Under the pieces are notes generated by a model, which saw only the letters and a program-made list of their open reading frames with translations, had not been told where the DNA came from and ran no database searches. A stretch of 64,000 nt of DNA from Pseudoalteromonas sp. P1-25. GTDB taxonomy: Bacteria > Pseudomonadota > Gammaproteobacteria > Enterobacterales > Alteromonadaceae. This document shows positions 9,073 through 19,436 of this stretch, piece by piece. The stretch covers positions 1 through 64,000 of the forward strand of contig NZ_LKDW01000022.1 of the NCBI RefSeq assembly GCF_001401805.1, in the 5' to 3' direction. Position 1 is the stretch's first letter. Each line of letters opens with the position of its first letter. Both the position numbers and the translations under genes were made by a program.

Positions 9073-9181
9073 AATCCACCTGCTAACTCGCTGATTTATT
9101 AGTGCCAATTTACGGATTGCGCTACCCCTATAAATGAAAATATCTTAAACTGGTTTTACTTCAAGTAAGGACTCCAGTTGT

Positions 9182-12100
9182 ATGCTCAATATTATTCAAT
9201 CAAACCGTATGGAAGCGCTGCAAGCTCAGTTTAATCAGCTGTTAAAAGTAAACCCGCTGCAAAGCCCATTCGATAAAGAAGTGGTATTAGTGCAATCGCC
9301 GGGTATGTCACAGTGGCTAAAAATTGGTTTAAGCGAAAACCTAGGCATAGCCGCGCAGGTCGATTTTCCGCTGCCATCGAGCTTTATATGGCAGTTGTAC
9401 CAACAGTTATTGCCCAATGTGCCTAAAGAGTCGGCATTTAATAAGCCTAACCTTGCTTGGAAATTATTTGCAATACTGCCCAGTTGTATAAATGAGCCGC
9501 TTTATTTGCCGCTAAAAACGTATTTAGAGGGTGATATAGACGGGCAAAAAACCTTTGCGCTGTGCGAAAAAATTGCCGATGTGTACGATCAATACTTAAT
9601 GTACCGGCCGCATTGGATTGCCACTTGGGATAGCGGAAAAGACGAACTTGACGATGTTGATGTAAGCATTGCCCCATGGCAGCCCGACTTATGGCGAAAG
9701 CTGGTGGCGCACAGTAAAGCACTTGGGCAAAGCCAATTTCATCGTGCCAACATGCAAGGGCAGTTACTTGCAGCCCTTGAAAATATGGATAATAGCTTAC
9801 TACCTAAGCGCATTAGTTTATTTGGTATATCGGCGATTGCCAGCTCACAGCTTGAGGTGTTTGAAGCGCTGAGCAAAAAAACAGAGGTGTTTTTATTCTT
9901 TTTTAACCCGAGTGAGCACTATTGGGGCGATGTGGTTGATGAAAAAACAGCAGCCAAAATAAATGCCAAATACGCCAAAATGCCGCTTTTAGAAGCGCAG
10001 CAAAAAAAACAAGCTAACCCTGACGAAGAATACTACTTTATAGGCAACCCGTTGTTATCGTCGTGGGGAAAACTAGGGCGCGATTACTTTGAGCAACTCG
10101 TACAACTTGATGCGCGCTGGATTGATGGCTTTATAGATGCATTTGACGATAGTTTACTGGGTCAAATTCAAAGTGAGATTTACCAACTGGCATTTAAAGG
10201 TGAGTCGCTTACCGATAATAAAGAGTGGTTTATAAATGATGAGGGCAAGCTGCCCATTAGCGACACTGACACCAGTATTACCCTAAGCGATTGCCATACA
10301 CCGCTTAGAGAAGTTGAGCGCTTGCACGACTATTTACTTACTTTGTTTAATCAAAATCCGTCGCTCACTCCCAAAGACATTATTGTAATGATGCCAGATG
10401 TAGGTACGTACAGCCCGTACATTGAAGCGGTATTTGGCGGCGCGCAAAACACCAGCCGCTTTATTCCTTATGCTTTGGCCGATTTAGCCATAGAGCAAGA
10501 AAAACCTGTGCTTAGCTCGTTTGCCAGCTTGGCCAATTTGCCGTTTTCACGTTTTGGTGTATCGGATATTCTCGACTTACTGCAAGTAACACAAATTGCC
10601 GAAAAATTTGGCCTTGAAGCGCACGAGTACGAGCAAATTCAATATTGGCTTGAGCGAGTTGGCGTAAAGTGGGGTATAAATGCCGAGCATAAAAGCAGCT
10701 TTGATTTACCCGCAATAGATTTAAATACCTGGCAGCATGGTTTAAATCGTTTACTGCTAGGCATAGCCCAGCGCGACGAGCAATGCCCGTTTAACGGCAT
10801 TTACAGTGCCGATGAAGTAGAGGGCATGGCGCTTGATACCCTTAATAAGTTAGTGCATTTTATTGATGTACTGCAGCGCTTTAAGGATGAGCTAACCCCT
10901 GATGATACGCTTAGTAATAAAGCGGATATTTTATCTGAGCTCATAAATGCTATTTATTACAACGAAGGCGACGACAGCTGGGATTTACTGGTACTGCAAA
11001 CTGTTTTAGAGGAACTTAAAAAACACCACGATAATGGCGATTACGATAAAGCTGTTTCGCAGCGTATTGTAAGCTACCTGATAAAACAAGGCATTCAAGA
11101 AAAAGGCGTAGGGCAGCGCTTTTTAGTGGGGCAAGTTAACTTTTGTACACTAATGCCTATGCGCGCCGTGCCGTTTAAAGTGGTGTGTATGCTTGGCTTA
11201 AACGATGCCGACTACCCACGTACAGTGCAGCCAATAGGGTTTGACTTAGTACCGTATTCTAAAAAACAAAAAGGTGACCGTTCACGTAAATTAGATGACC
11301 GTTACTTGTTTTTAGAAGCTTTATTGAGTGCCCGCGACAATTTATACATAAGTTACATTGGCCGTTCGTGCTTTGACAACCAACCGCGTATGCCCTCGAC
11401 CTTAGTAAGCGAGCTTTTAGAGTACATAGGCCGCAGCTTTGTGCTTACAAATGACAGCGAAAAAACGTTGCCTGAGTGTTTAATTAATCAACAGCACTTA
11501 CAGCCTTTTAATCGTGCGTATTACACAGCAGACACTGAAGCCGATACAAAGCTGAGTAATCACAGTTTTAATCCTATTTGGCTGCCAAGCGAGCGCATTG
11601 ACGCGCAGCCACTAACAGCCATTGATGTAATAGCGCCCGCGCAATTAGAGCTTGATGTATTTATTCGCAGTGTGTGCAACGCACAAGAGAGCTTTTACCA
11701 GCAAACATTAGGTTTACGCCTACCCGAATTTAGCGAAGTAGCAAAAGATGAAGAGCCTTTTAGCCTAGATGCGCTGCGCCGTTATTTTTACCTTGATGAA
11801 ATACTTGAGGCCAACATTAATGAGCAACCTTTAAGTACAGAGCAAATATTGCAACGAGGGGAGCTGCCTCAAGCCAATGTGGGCAGTTTAGTGTATGAGA
11901 GCATGGCGCACCGAGTAGATGCATTAGCCGGGCAAGTAAAAGAGCATATTAAAAGCGGCAAAACCGACCCCCTTGAGGTGTCTTTGCGCATAGAAAATAC
12001 CATCATTGAGGGCTGGCTTAATCATATTTACCTTCAAAAACAAGTGTTTTACCGAAGTGCCAGTATAAAGGCCAAAGACTTAATTAAAGGCTTTATATAT

Positions 12101-12484
12101 CACCTTGTTGCACAAAGTATGAAGCAAAATGTAGAAACCTTGTTACTGGGGCTCGATAAGCAAATTAGCTTTGCACCGCTGAGTAAACATGAGGCCGATG
12201 CCTTACTCAGTGATTGGTTTGAACTATATAAAGCCCTGCGCAAAGAGCCGGTGGCATTTTATCCGGTAAGTGGCTATGAATATGTTAAAAGTGGTGGCGA
12301 TATTAGTAAAGCTATTAGCAAGTTTAACCCACAATACATAGGACGCGGCGAGGGCGAAAACCCGTATATTCGTTTAACGGTGCAATCGCTTAATGACTGC
12401 CAAGAAGAATTTATTAAGTGGAGCGAAAAATTACTCTCCCCATTACATGCACATGCAAAGGAGAGTGACCATGCAAGCGCTTAA
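9182..12484 (+). CDS. recC: Exodeoxyribonuclease V subunit gamma (RecC)
   Basis: Chi-recognising scaffold subunit of RecBCD, which processes double-strand ends for RecA loading. The N-terminus (SNRMEALQAQFNQLL, then VLVQSPGMSQWLKIGLSENLGIAAQVDFPLPSSFIWQLY) matches RecC closely, as do HDYLLTLFNQNP and FKVVCMLGLNDADYPR further on. At 1100 residues it fits the family. It is the first gene of a tight recC-recB-recD operon and overlaps recB by 14 bases. In E. coli ptrA sits between recC and recB; here it is absent. Confidence 0.96.
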   Translation: MLNIIQSNRMEALQAQFNQLLKVNPLQSPFDKEVVLVQSPGMSQWLKIGLSENLGIAAQVDFPLPSSFIWQLYQQLLPNVPKESAFNKPNLAWKLFAILPSCINEPLYLPLKTYLEGDIDGQKTFALCEKIADVYDQYLMYRPHWIATWDSGKDELDDVDVSIAPWQPDLWRKLVAHSKALGQSQFHRANMQGQLLAALENMDNSLLPKRISLFGISAIASSQLEVFEALSKKTEVFLFFFNPSEHYWGDVVDEKTAAKINAKYAKMPLLEAQQKKQANPDEEYYFIGNPLLSSWGKLGRDYFEQLVQLDARWIDGFIDAFDDSLLGQIQSEIYQLAFKGESLTDNKEWFINDEGKLPISDTDTSITLSDCHTPLREVERLHDYLLTLFNQNPSLTPKDIIVMMPDVGTYSPYIEAVFGGAQNTSRFIPYALADLAIEQEKPVLSSFASLANLPFSRFGVSDILDLLQVTQIAEKFGLEAHEYEQIQYWLERVGVKWGINAEHKSSFDLPAIDLNTWQHGLNRLLLGIAQRDEQCPFNGIYSADEVEGMALDTLNKLVHFIDVLQRFKDELTPDDTLSNKADILSELINAIYYNEGDDSWDLLVLQTVLEELKKHHDNGDYDKAVSQRIVSYLIKQGIQEKGVGQRFLVGQVNFCTLMPMRAVPFKVVCMLGLNDADYPRTVQPIGFDLVPYSKKQKGDRSRKLDDRYLFLEALLSARDNLYISYIGRSCFDNQPRMPSTLVSELLEYIGRSFVLTNDSEKTLPECLINQQHLQPFNRAYYTADTEADTKLSNHSFNPIWLPSERIDAQPLTAIDVIAPAQLELDVFIRSVCNAQESFYQQTLGLRLPEFSEVAKDEEPFSLDALRRYFYLDEILEANINEQPLSTEQILQRGELPQANVGSLVYESMAHRVDALAGQVKEHIKSGKTDPLEVSLRIENTIIEGWLNHIYLQKQVFYRSASIKAKDLIKGFIYHLVAQSMKQNVETLLLGLDKQISFAPLSKHEADALLSDWFELYKALRKEPVAFYPVSGYEYVKSGGDISKAISKFNPQYIGRGEGENPYIRLTVQSLNDCQEEFIKWSEKLLSPLHAHAKESDHASA

Positions 12485-15400
12485 TCCGCTAACAATGCCG
12501 TTAAAAGGGCAAAGTTTAATAGAAGCCAGTGCGGGAACAGGTAAAACCTACACCATTACCGGGCTTTATTTACGTTATTTATTAGGCTTGCAAATACCAG
12601 GGCAGATAAACACCCCGTTAAGTGTTGAGCAAATACTTGTAGTTACCTTTACCGATGCTGCAACACAAGAAATTAAAGACCGCGTGCGCAGCCGTATTAT
12701 TGCTGCGCGCGATGCATTACTTGGCCAAAGCCCAAACGATGAATTAATAGCAGGTATAATAGCCGCAGTAGATGACAAACACCGCGCCTTTGATTTACTC
12801 GATGCCGCGGCTAAATCTATGGACGAAGCCGCTATATTTACCATTCATGGCTTTTGCCAACGCATGTTAAAGCAACATGCGTTTGAATCGGGCGTTGCCT
12901 TTAACCTTGAGTTTATTTTAGATGAGCGCGATATCCTACTCGACACGATTAAGGATTTTTGGCGCGCCTTTGTATACCCACTTAATAAAGAACGCACTGA
13001 TGCCATTTTAGAGGTGTTTGCAGCCCCTGAATCGCTATTTAGTCAAGTCAGTAGTGTGCTAAATAAAGCCAATGCGAACATAGTGCCGCAAATAAACTTA
13101 GATGACGTATTTAAAGCTCGCGATGAGTACATTGCTAAAGTACCCGCTTTTAAAAAAGCAGTGCTGGAGCAAGAGTTTATAGCTGCAATAAAGGGCACGG
13201 GTTTAAGTGGCTCTAAAACACCTGGGCGAAAAGGCAGTTTAACGGCCCTAGAAGCATTTTGTTTAGGTGATGAGTTATTTTTTGAATTTGGCACCAATAA
13301 ATACTCGTTTGAGGTGTGGAGCAGTGAAAACTTAAGTGATGCCAGTAATTATAAAAAAAATCAGCCATTATTTAGCCACCCTCTGCTTAGCCTGTTTGAT
13401 GAGCTTAGCGCACTTAATACTAAAATTAATCAGGGCCTTAAAATTGCCGTTGTACAAACCGCGGCTCGGTGGGTTAAACAGGCAATTGTAAAACGTAAGC
13501 AAGAGCAAAGTGTGATCACCCCAGATGATTTACTGACTAACTTACACAGTGCTTTAAATGCAGAGCAGGGCGAGGCTTTATCGCAAAAAATAGCGCAGTT
13601 ATTTCCTGTTGCCATGATTGATGAGTTTCAAGATACCGATCCAATTCAGTACGGCATTTTTAGTAAAATATACGGCCAAGAAAACACCACACTGGCCATG
13701 ATAGGTGACCCAAAACAGGCTATTTATGGTTTTAGGGGCGCTGATATTTTTACCTATATTGGCGCAAAAGAGTCGGTAGAGCCTGAGCAGCAATTTACGT
13801 TAGGTACTAATTTTCGCTCAAGCACCGATATAGTAAACAGTGTAAACAGCTTGTTTTCTAAACATGCCAATAGCTTTATTTATAACGATGCCATACCGTT
13901 TAACGCAGTAGCAGCAAAAGGCAAAAAAGCCGATGAAACATTTACAATCGATGGCAAACCTGCCACCGCGTTTGAATTTAATGTATTTGTAGATGACGCT
14001 GCAGATGAAAAAAACAAACCCACCAGCAAAGGCGTTGGGCAAGGGCATTTGGCCAGCTATTTTGCTAATAAAATAGTGACATTGCTTGAGCAAGCCGAGC
14101 AAGGACGAGCGTGCATAGGTAAGCATAAGGTGACCGCAGCCGATATTTGTATATTAGTGCGCGACCGTGTAGAAGCGCAAATAATGAAAAAAGCACTGAG
14201 CAATGCCAATATTGCTAGCGTGTATTTATCGCGTGACAGTGTGTTTAGCCAAGAGCTTAGCCACCATTTACTTAACTTTTTAACCGCATTGCATGGGCAA
14301 TATAACGAGTCGTTACTGCGCGGCGTATTAGCAGGGCCATTATTTTGTTTAAGCTATAACGAAATTTACGCCCTTGCTGATGATGAAAATAAATGGCAGG
14401 AGCACTTAAACTTTTTTGCGCAACTTAGCCATATTTGGAACAAACAAGGTGCAATGGCCATGCTTGAGCGCTTGTTAAGTCATAATCAGCTGAGCGCTAA
14501 GTGGCAAGGGCTTGGCTATAACGTTGAGCGTTGGTTAACCGACTTCAGGCACTTAGGTGAAATACTGCAGCAAAAGCAAATTGAGCTAGAAGGTACGTTA
14601 CGTTTACTGCGTTGGTTTGCACAAAAGGTTAGCCAGCAAGATGGCGAAGCTGTACAAGTACGCCTAGAGAGTGATGCCAACTTAGTTAAAATAGTAACTA
14701 TGCATGCCTCAAAAGGGCTTGAATATCCGCTGGTATTTATGCCTTTTGCTAGTGGCTATCGCGAAACTAAAGACGCGCTTTATCATCAAAACGGCCAGTT
14801 AGTTTACGATTTAAGTAAAAACGAAGACGCCTTAGCACAAGCCGAGCAAGAACGCTTAGCTGAAGACTTACGCTTACTCTATGTTGCGCTTACCCGCGCG
14901 GTACATTTTTGTGCACTTGGGGTGTATAACATAGGGCAAGGGCAAAGCAGCCGCTTGGCTATACAAAGTAGTGCATTAGGGCATGTGCTATTTGCAGGGC
15001 TTGAGCTTACAAGTAGCCAAACGTGGCGCACCCACTTACGTGAATTTTGCGACGCACACGCTGAAATGCGTTACCAGCAATTTACCGCTGAGCAATTAGC
15101 CGAGCAAGGACAGTTAACACTTAATAACGCAGTGCAGCAGAGCCAAGCGTTAAAAGTGAATACAGTTACAGCCAACATAGAGCGAGATTGGCGAGCAACC
15201 AGCTTTAGTGCGCTGAGCTTTAAAAAGCACACCGATCATATTGAACCTGGGCGCAGCGATGAAGATCATGAAAAAGATGAATTTGCTAACAGCCAAGATG
15301 AAGTACCATCGCCTTATAGTTTTCCCAAGGGGGCAAAACCGGGTAGCTGTTTGCATGAAATTTTTGAGCAAATAGACTTTACCAGTGCACGAGTACACCC

Positions 15401-16034
15401 GACTAATCCAGAGCAAAATTTAGCAGAGGTAGTTAAACAGGCGCTTGATAAATACCATATTAGCGAAAGCTGGCAACACGTAACCGAGCAATGGGTACTT
15501 GATTCGTTAACCTGCCCCTTAAACAATGAGGGATTAAGCTTAAGCCAATTAGCCCCCGCAGATTGCCTAGTCGAAATGGAATTTAATTTACCTTTAGATA
15601 GTTTAAGCGCGCCTAAATTAAACGAAATACTGGTAAAACATTTTGGTTTTACCCAGAGCAAACTCGAATTCTCTCATGTAAAAGGCCTTTTAAAGGGTTT
15701 TATAGATTTAATTTTTTGCTATCAAGGTAAGTATTATATTTTAGATTATAAGTCTAATTACTTAGGCAATACGCCCGCTGACTATGATAGCGATATGCTA
15801 GCGCAAGCCATGAATAGCCATCAGTATCATTTACAGTATTTAATTTATAGCGTTGCGCTGCACCGATTACTTAAACAACGCATTAGTGATTATGCAATAG
15901 AAACCCATTTAGGCGGGGTTTATTATACTTTTTTACGCGGCATGCCGGCAGGCAAAGGGGTGTATTTTAATAAGCTCACCGCAGAGCAAATCACACTATT
16001 AGATGGCTTATTTAGCCAAGGAGCCATGTTATGA
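12471..16034 (+). CDS. recB: Exodeoxyribonuclease V subunit beta (RecB helicase-nuclease)
   Basis: 3'-5' SF1 helicase plus nuclease of RecBCD. Motifs in order: EASAGTGKT (Walker A, residues 18-26), FTDAATQEIKDRVR, FTIHGFCQRML, MIDEFQDTDPIQY (motif II), MIGDPKQAIYGFRGAD, GTNFRSS, TMHASKGLEYPLVF and LLYVALTRA. The C-terminal nuclease shows GFIDLIF and YYILDYKSN, with catalytic Asp, Asp and Lys. The frame is open further upstream, but the ATG at 12471 follows AGGAGAG at proper spacing and gives a 1187-residue protein like E. coli RecB (1180). It overlaps recC by 14 and recD by 4 bases, so translation is coupled. Confidence 0.96.
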   Translation: MQALNPLTMPLKGQSLIEASAGTGKTYTITGLYLRYLLGLQIPGQINTPLSVEQILVVTFTDAATQEIKDRVRSRIIAARDALLGQSPNDELIAGIIAAVDDKHRAFDLLDAAAKSMDEAAIFTIHGFCQRMLKQHAFESGVAFNLEFILDERDILLDTIKDFWRAFVYPLNKERTDAILEVFAAPESLFSQVSSVLNKANANIVPQINLDDVFKARDEYIAKVPAFKKAVLEQEFIAAIKGTGLSGSKTPGRKGSLTALEAFCLGDELFFEFGTNKYSFEVWSSENLSDASNYKKNQPLFSHPLLSLFDELSALNTKINQGLKIAVVQTAARWVKQAIVKRKQEQSVITPDDLLTNLHSALNAEQGEALSQKIAQLFPVAMIDEFQDTDPIQYGIFSKIYGQENTTLAMIGDPKQAIYGFRGADIFTYIGAKESVEPEQQFTLGTNFRSSTDIVNSVNSLFSKHANSFIYNDAIPFNAVAAKGKKADETFTIDGKPATAFEFNVFVDDAADEKNKPTSKGVGQGHLASYFANKIVTLLEQAEQGRACIGKHKVTAADICILVRDRVEAQIMKKALSNANIASVYLSRDSVFSQELSHHLLNFLTALHGQYNESLLRGVLAGPLFCLSYNEIYALADDENKWQEHLNFFAQLSHIWNKQGAMAMLERLLSHNQLSAKWQGLGYNVERWLTDFRHLGEILQQKQIELEGTLRLLRWFAQKVSQQDGEAVQVRLESDANLVKIVTMHASKGLEYPLVFMPFASGYRETKDALYHQNGQLVYDLSKNEDALAQAEQERLAEDLRLLYVALTRAVHFCALGVYNIGQGQSSRLAIQSSALGHVLFAGLELTSSQTWRTHLREFCDAHAEMRYQQFTAEQLAEQGQLTLNNAVQQSQALKVNTVTANIERDWRATSFSALSFKKHTDHIEPGRSDEDHEKDEFANSQDEVPSPYSFPKGAKPGSCLHEIFEQIDFTSARVHPTNPEQNLAEVVKQALDKYHISESWQHVTEQWVLDSLTCPLNNEGLSLSQLAPADCLVEMEFNLPLDSLSAPKLNEILVKHFGFTQSKLEFSHVKGLLKGFIDLIFCYQGKYYILDYKSNYLGNTPADYDSDMLAQAMNSHQYHLQYLIYSVALHRLLKQRISDYAIETHLGGVYYTFLRGMPAGKGVYFNKLTAEQITLLDGLFSQGAML

Positions 16035-17992
16035 GTGACTACCCTATGCAGCAAAGCTTGTTTGATGAGCCGCCAGCACCCGTACAGCCGTTAAATACGG
16101 TGAAGTTGCTTGACTACTTATTAGATGAAAAACGCATAAGAATGGTAGATGTAAAGCTTGCCTTAATGCTGTGTGATAATCAGCAAAACGACGTGTTTTA
16201 TATAGTGTTATTGCTGTGTTTAGCACAGCAAAGCCAGCATAGCTGTTTAACATTAAAAGAAGTCGACTGGCAAAACCCGTTTAATTTACGCCAAAGCGAC
16301 TTCACTAAAACTGAGGGCAATGTACCAAATATTACATCGCCTTTTAACGAAGCCTTTACCTACCTCGATGCGCTTAGCTGTTTAAGCGCCCATAACAGTG
16401 TGGGCGAGGCCAAACCCTTACAGTTATTTAACGAGCGGCTTTATTTTGCGCGCCTTGCTGAGTACGAACATACTTTAGCTACGCGTTTACTCGCGATGAG
16501 TGAGCGCCATTTAAATATAAATACCCAGTTACTCAGCCAGCTATTAAGTGACTACTTTGTAGATAATTCAGCGCTTACCATAGATTGGCAAAAAGTGGCC
16601 TGTGCAATTGCTGCAACAAAAGGCTTTAGCGTTATAACAGGCGGGCCAGGGACCGGTAAAACCACCACAGTAACAAAGCTGTTGGCAATTTTGCAGTCGC
16701 TTTATAAAAGTGCGCCTTTAAGTATTAAGCTAGTGGCGCCTACAGGTAAAGCCGCAGCACGTTTAAGTGAATCAATTTTAGGTGCCAAACAAAAGCTTGA
16801 AATTATTCCAGATGATATTAAGGCCTTAATTCCTGATAGTGCGCAAACTATTCACCGACTTTTAGGGGTTAAACCCTTTACCAATAAATTTAAGCATAAC
16901 CGCACAAACCCGCTGCATTTAGATGTACTGATTATTGATGAAGCCAGCATGGTTGATTTATCACTCATGGCTAAATTAATAGAGGCACTGCCTACCCATG
17001 CGCGTTTGATATTACTTGGCGATAAAGACCAACTTGCCTCGGTAGATACCGGCAGTGTAATGAGTGATTTATGCCAGGGGTTAGCACTAGGTGAAACGCC
17101 TAATTACTCACAAGCGCGATGTGATGAGCTTAATGCGTTATGTTTTAAAGGAGAGGCTAAATTAGCGGCGCCTGGGCATAGCGAATTTAAACTAGCTGAT
17201 TGCATTGCGTTTTTACAACACAGCTACCGGTTTGATGCACAAAGTGGCATTGGCCAGCTTGCGCTGGCGGTTAATACTAACCATAACGGTATTTTAAAAT
17301 ACGTAGAGCAACAAAGCACACAAGGGCAATTTAACGATGTTATTTTAGATTATGACTTTGTTGCAAAACCCATAGAAAAATTAATAAACAGTGCTGCTAA
17401 GCATTACGCCCATTATTTAAATTTAATCGCGCAGGGGGCAAGTGTTGCAGATGTTCACGCGGCGTTTTCCCAATATCAATTATTAGCGGCCGTTCGTGAG
17501 GGTGATTACGGCGTAAATAGCTTAAACAGCCGCATTGAGCGAGCACTTGCGCAACAAGGGTTAATATCGGTGAGCCCAAATCAGCGTCATTACAGTGGTA
17601 TGCCCATTATGGTGAGCCAAAACGATTATCAACTTAAGTTGTTTAATGGGGATATTGGTATTTTAATGCCTGATGAAAGCGGGCAGTTAAAAGCATTATT
17701 TATTGATGAGCAAAACAATGTACGGGCGTTTTCACCTGCACGCCTACCTGCTCACGATAAAGTGTATGTAATGACCATACATAAATCGCAGGGCTCAGAG
17801 TTTAGTTATACCGCTATGGTTTTACCGCCTTTAAAGCAAGCTAGTATGGGTATAAATCGCCAGCTGGTATACACAGGCATAACCCGCGCAAAAAACACCT
17901 TTGAGCTGGTGGCCGATAAAAAAGTGCTGCAATTAGCCATGAGCAAAAGCGTATCAAGAGCCTCAGGGTTGTATGAGCGTTTAAAATACTAA
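16031..17992 (+). CDS. recD: Exodeoxyribonuclease V subunit alpha (RecD helicase)
   Basis: 5'-3' SF1B helicase of RecBCD. The Walker A motif GGPGTGKTTTV is near residue 203, with LIIDEASMVDLSLMAKLI (motif II), LLGDKDQLASVD (motif III), MTIHKSQGSEF and QLVYTGITRAKN (motifs V-VI). At 653 residues it is slightly longer than E. coli RecD (608). The start is set by AAGGAG at 16018-16023 and an ATGA overlap with the recB stop. It is the last gene of the operon. Confidence 0.95.
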   Translation: MSDYPMQQSLFDEPPAPVQPLNTVKLLDYLLDEKRIRMVDVKLALMLCDNQQNDVFYIVLLLCLAQQSQHSCLTLKEVDWQNPFNLRQSDFTKTEGNVPNITSPFNEAFTYLDALSCLSAHNSVGEAKPLQLFNERLYFARLAEYEHTLATRLLAMSERHLNINTQLLSQLLSDYFVDNSALTIDWQKVACAIAATKGFSVITGGPGTGKTTTVTKLLAILQSLYKSAPLSIKLVAPTGKAAARLSESILGAKQKLEIIPDDIKALIPDSAQTIHRLLGVKPFTNKFKHNRTNPLHLDVLIIDEASMVDLSLMAKLIEALPTHARLILLGDKDQLASVDTGSVMSDLCQGLALGETPNYSQARCDELNALCFKGEAKLAAPGHSEFKLADCIAFLQHSYRFDAQSGIGQLALAVNTNHNGILKYVEQQSTQGQFNDVILDYDFVAKPIEKLINSAAKHYAHYLNLIAQGASVADVHAAFSQYQLLAAVREGDYGVNSLNSRIERALAQQGLISVSPNQRHYSGMPIMVSQNDYQLKLFNGDIGILMPDESGQLKALFIDEQNNVRAFSPARLPAHDKVYVMTIHKSQGSEFSYTAMVLPPLKQASMGINRQLVYTGITRAKNTFELVADKKVLQLAMSKSVSRASGLYERLKY

Positions 17993-18026
17993 TACCTATT
18001 TATATTTTAGGGTTCAACTAAATACT

Positions 18027-18061
18027 AAAAACCTAACGTATTTTTATGCGTTAGGTTTTTT
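18027..18061 (+). terminator. Terminator of the recCBD operon
   Basis: ACCTAACG / CGTTAGGT stem flanked by A-rich and T6 tracts, 35 bases after recD. Confidence 0.85.
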
Positions 18062-18207
18062 AGCTTTAGTGGGTATGTGTTAATAATACTAAATATTGCA
18101 ATTATTTGAATTTAAGTAACTGTATATACAGATAATATAGATTTAGCTGAATTTAAATGATAATAAATTGTTGCATTTTTGAGCGTTGTTCCTAATACTG
18201 GTCAATG

Positions 18208-18225
18208 CATGTGCGCCTGCACATG
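18208..18225. repeat. Inverted repeat upstream of the lipase-like gene
   Basis: Arms CATGTGC and GCACATG with a four-base spacer, about 65 bases upstream of the lipase-like start codon. It could be an operator or a leader hairpin. Otherwise 18062-18288 is AT-rich with no recognised element. Confidence 0.35.
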
Positions 18226-18288
18226 TGTAAATGAATACCTTAAGTACATAGGCATAAAAATAAAACACTGAACACATTAAGGATTTAT

Positions 18289-19350
18289 ATGAACAACAAT
18301 AAACGCACACACACGCTTAAATACTTACTTTGCGCCGGTTTAGCCGCATTAATGAGTTTTTCGGCAGCAAGTAAAGATCACAAAATTATACTTATTCACG
18401 GCTTGCAGGTATCGCAAATAACCAATAAGTCGGGCAGCGATGTAGTAAATGACGGTGAAACTTATTGGCAAACCTATTGGAACAACCGAGCAGATGAGCG
18501 AATTGATTGGCCTGCCTACGAGCGAGTTGAAGGTAAAATAGCAACAGATTGGGTTTGGCCTAAATTAAAGCAATTATCGCGCTCAAACTTATGTGCTGAT
18601 GGCTGTGTATTAGTGACACACTCAACGGGGGATTTAATTGCACGCCATATTATTGATAACCAAGCAAACTGGTTAGAAAACGCAGGGCTTACTCCACTTA
18701 ATATTGTTGCTACATTTGATTTAGCCGGTGCTGGTGGCGGTAGTGAGCTTGCTGATATTGCTGTAAGCGCACTAACCGGTGCCTCATGGAATTTTGCTAT
18801 AGATGCAGCACTTAGATGGTGGCTAGGAAGCGATGTTACTGAAGCGGTTGGTGTGTTACATGATTTAAAAGTAAATAACGCGCGTAAAATTTCTCCATTT
18901 CCAGATGCGCGTACACCTCGTTTACGTTTTGTTGCTGACGGTAATGAATACTTAGGGATCACAGGCGCATTTTTAAAAGGTAATGACGATTCGGTTGTTG
19001 CGTCGCACTCATCATGCGGTGCAAGCTCAGCGCGTTCATTTGGTAGCTGTAGTAGCAGTATAGATACTGATGGTCGATTAAAATCGCAAGGTGATGCCGT
19101 TAATAGCTTTATGCCGCACCATTACCCAATGATGATGAGCGACAGCTATAGCCACAACGAAATTCATAACGCGCAGCGCAAAGGCAATGTCACGATTGCG
19201 ATGAACAATATAAATGTAGATGGTCAAAATGTGGGCTTTAATACATTTGATAAAACAACGGGTACTTGGTTTTGGAAAAAACACTACCGCTATATTAAGG
19301 ATTCAAACACGCAAAGTGCCTCGGCACTTATTTATAACGTGATCCCTTAA
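18289..19350 (+). CDS. Secreted lipase-like alpha/beta hydrolase
   Basis: Predicted exported serine hydrolase. A signal peptide covers about residues 1-27 (ending SFSAAS). KIILIHGLQ is the oxyanion-hole strand. VTHSTGDLIARH is the nucleophile elbow, with Ser112 in a His-Ser-Thr-Gly context instead of the usual GHSxG. LRFVADGNEY and KGNDDSVVASHSSCG resemble the Asp/calcium region of family I lipases, and His residues in the NSFMPHHYP or YSHNEIH segments could complete the triad. Cys pairs (102/106 and the SCG/SCS region) fit an oxidising compartment. A strong AAGGA ribosome site precedes it. The next gene on the same strand encodes a membrane-anchored protein. Substrate unknown. Confidence 0.72.
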   Translation: MNNNKRTHTLKYLLCAGLAALMSFSAASKDHKIILIHGLQVSQITNKSGSDVVNDGETYWQTYWNNRADERIDWPAYERVEGKIATDWVWPKLKQLSRSNLCADGCVLVTHSTGDLIARHIIDNQANWLENAGLTPLNIVATFDLAGAGGGSELADIAVSALTGASWNFAIDAALRWWLGSDVTEAVGVLHDLKVNNARKISPFPDARTPRLRFVADGNEYLGITGAFLKGNDDSVVASHSSCGASSARSFGSCSSSIDTDGRLKSQGDAVNSFMPHHYPMMMSDSYSHNEIHNAQRKGNVTIAMNNINVDGQNVGFNTFDKTTGTWFWKKHYRYIKDSNTQSASALIYNVIP

Positions 19351-19436
19351 TAAGTACCTAAATTTTTAAGCGCGTTAGGTATTAAACGCTAGAGCGTGTA
19401 GTTATTTACTGCACGCTTTTAAAGGATTGATGCAAT

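Noticed and set aside
12393..12470. Upstream extension of recB into recC
   Set aside because: The ATG at 12471 has a proper ribosome site and gives the known RecB N-terminus.
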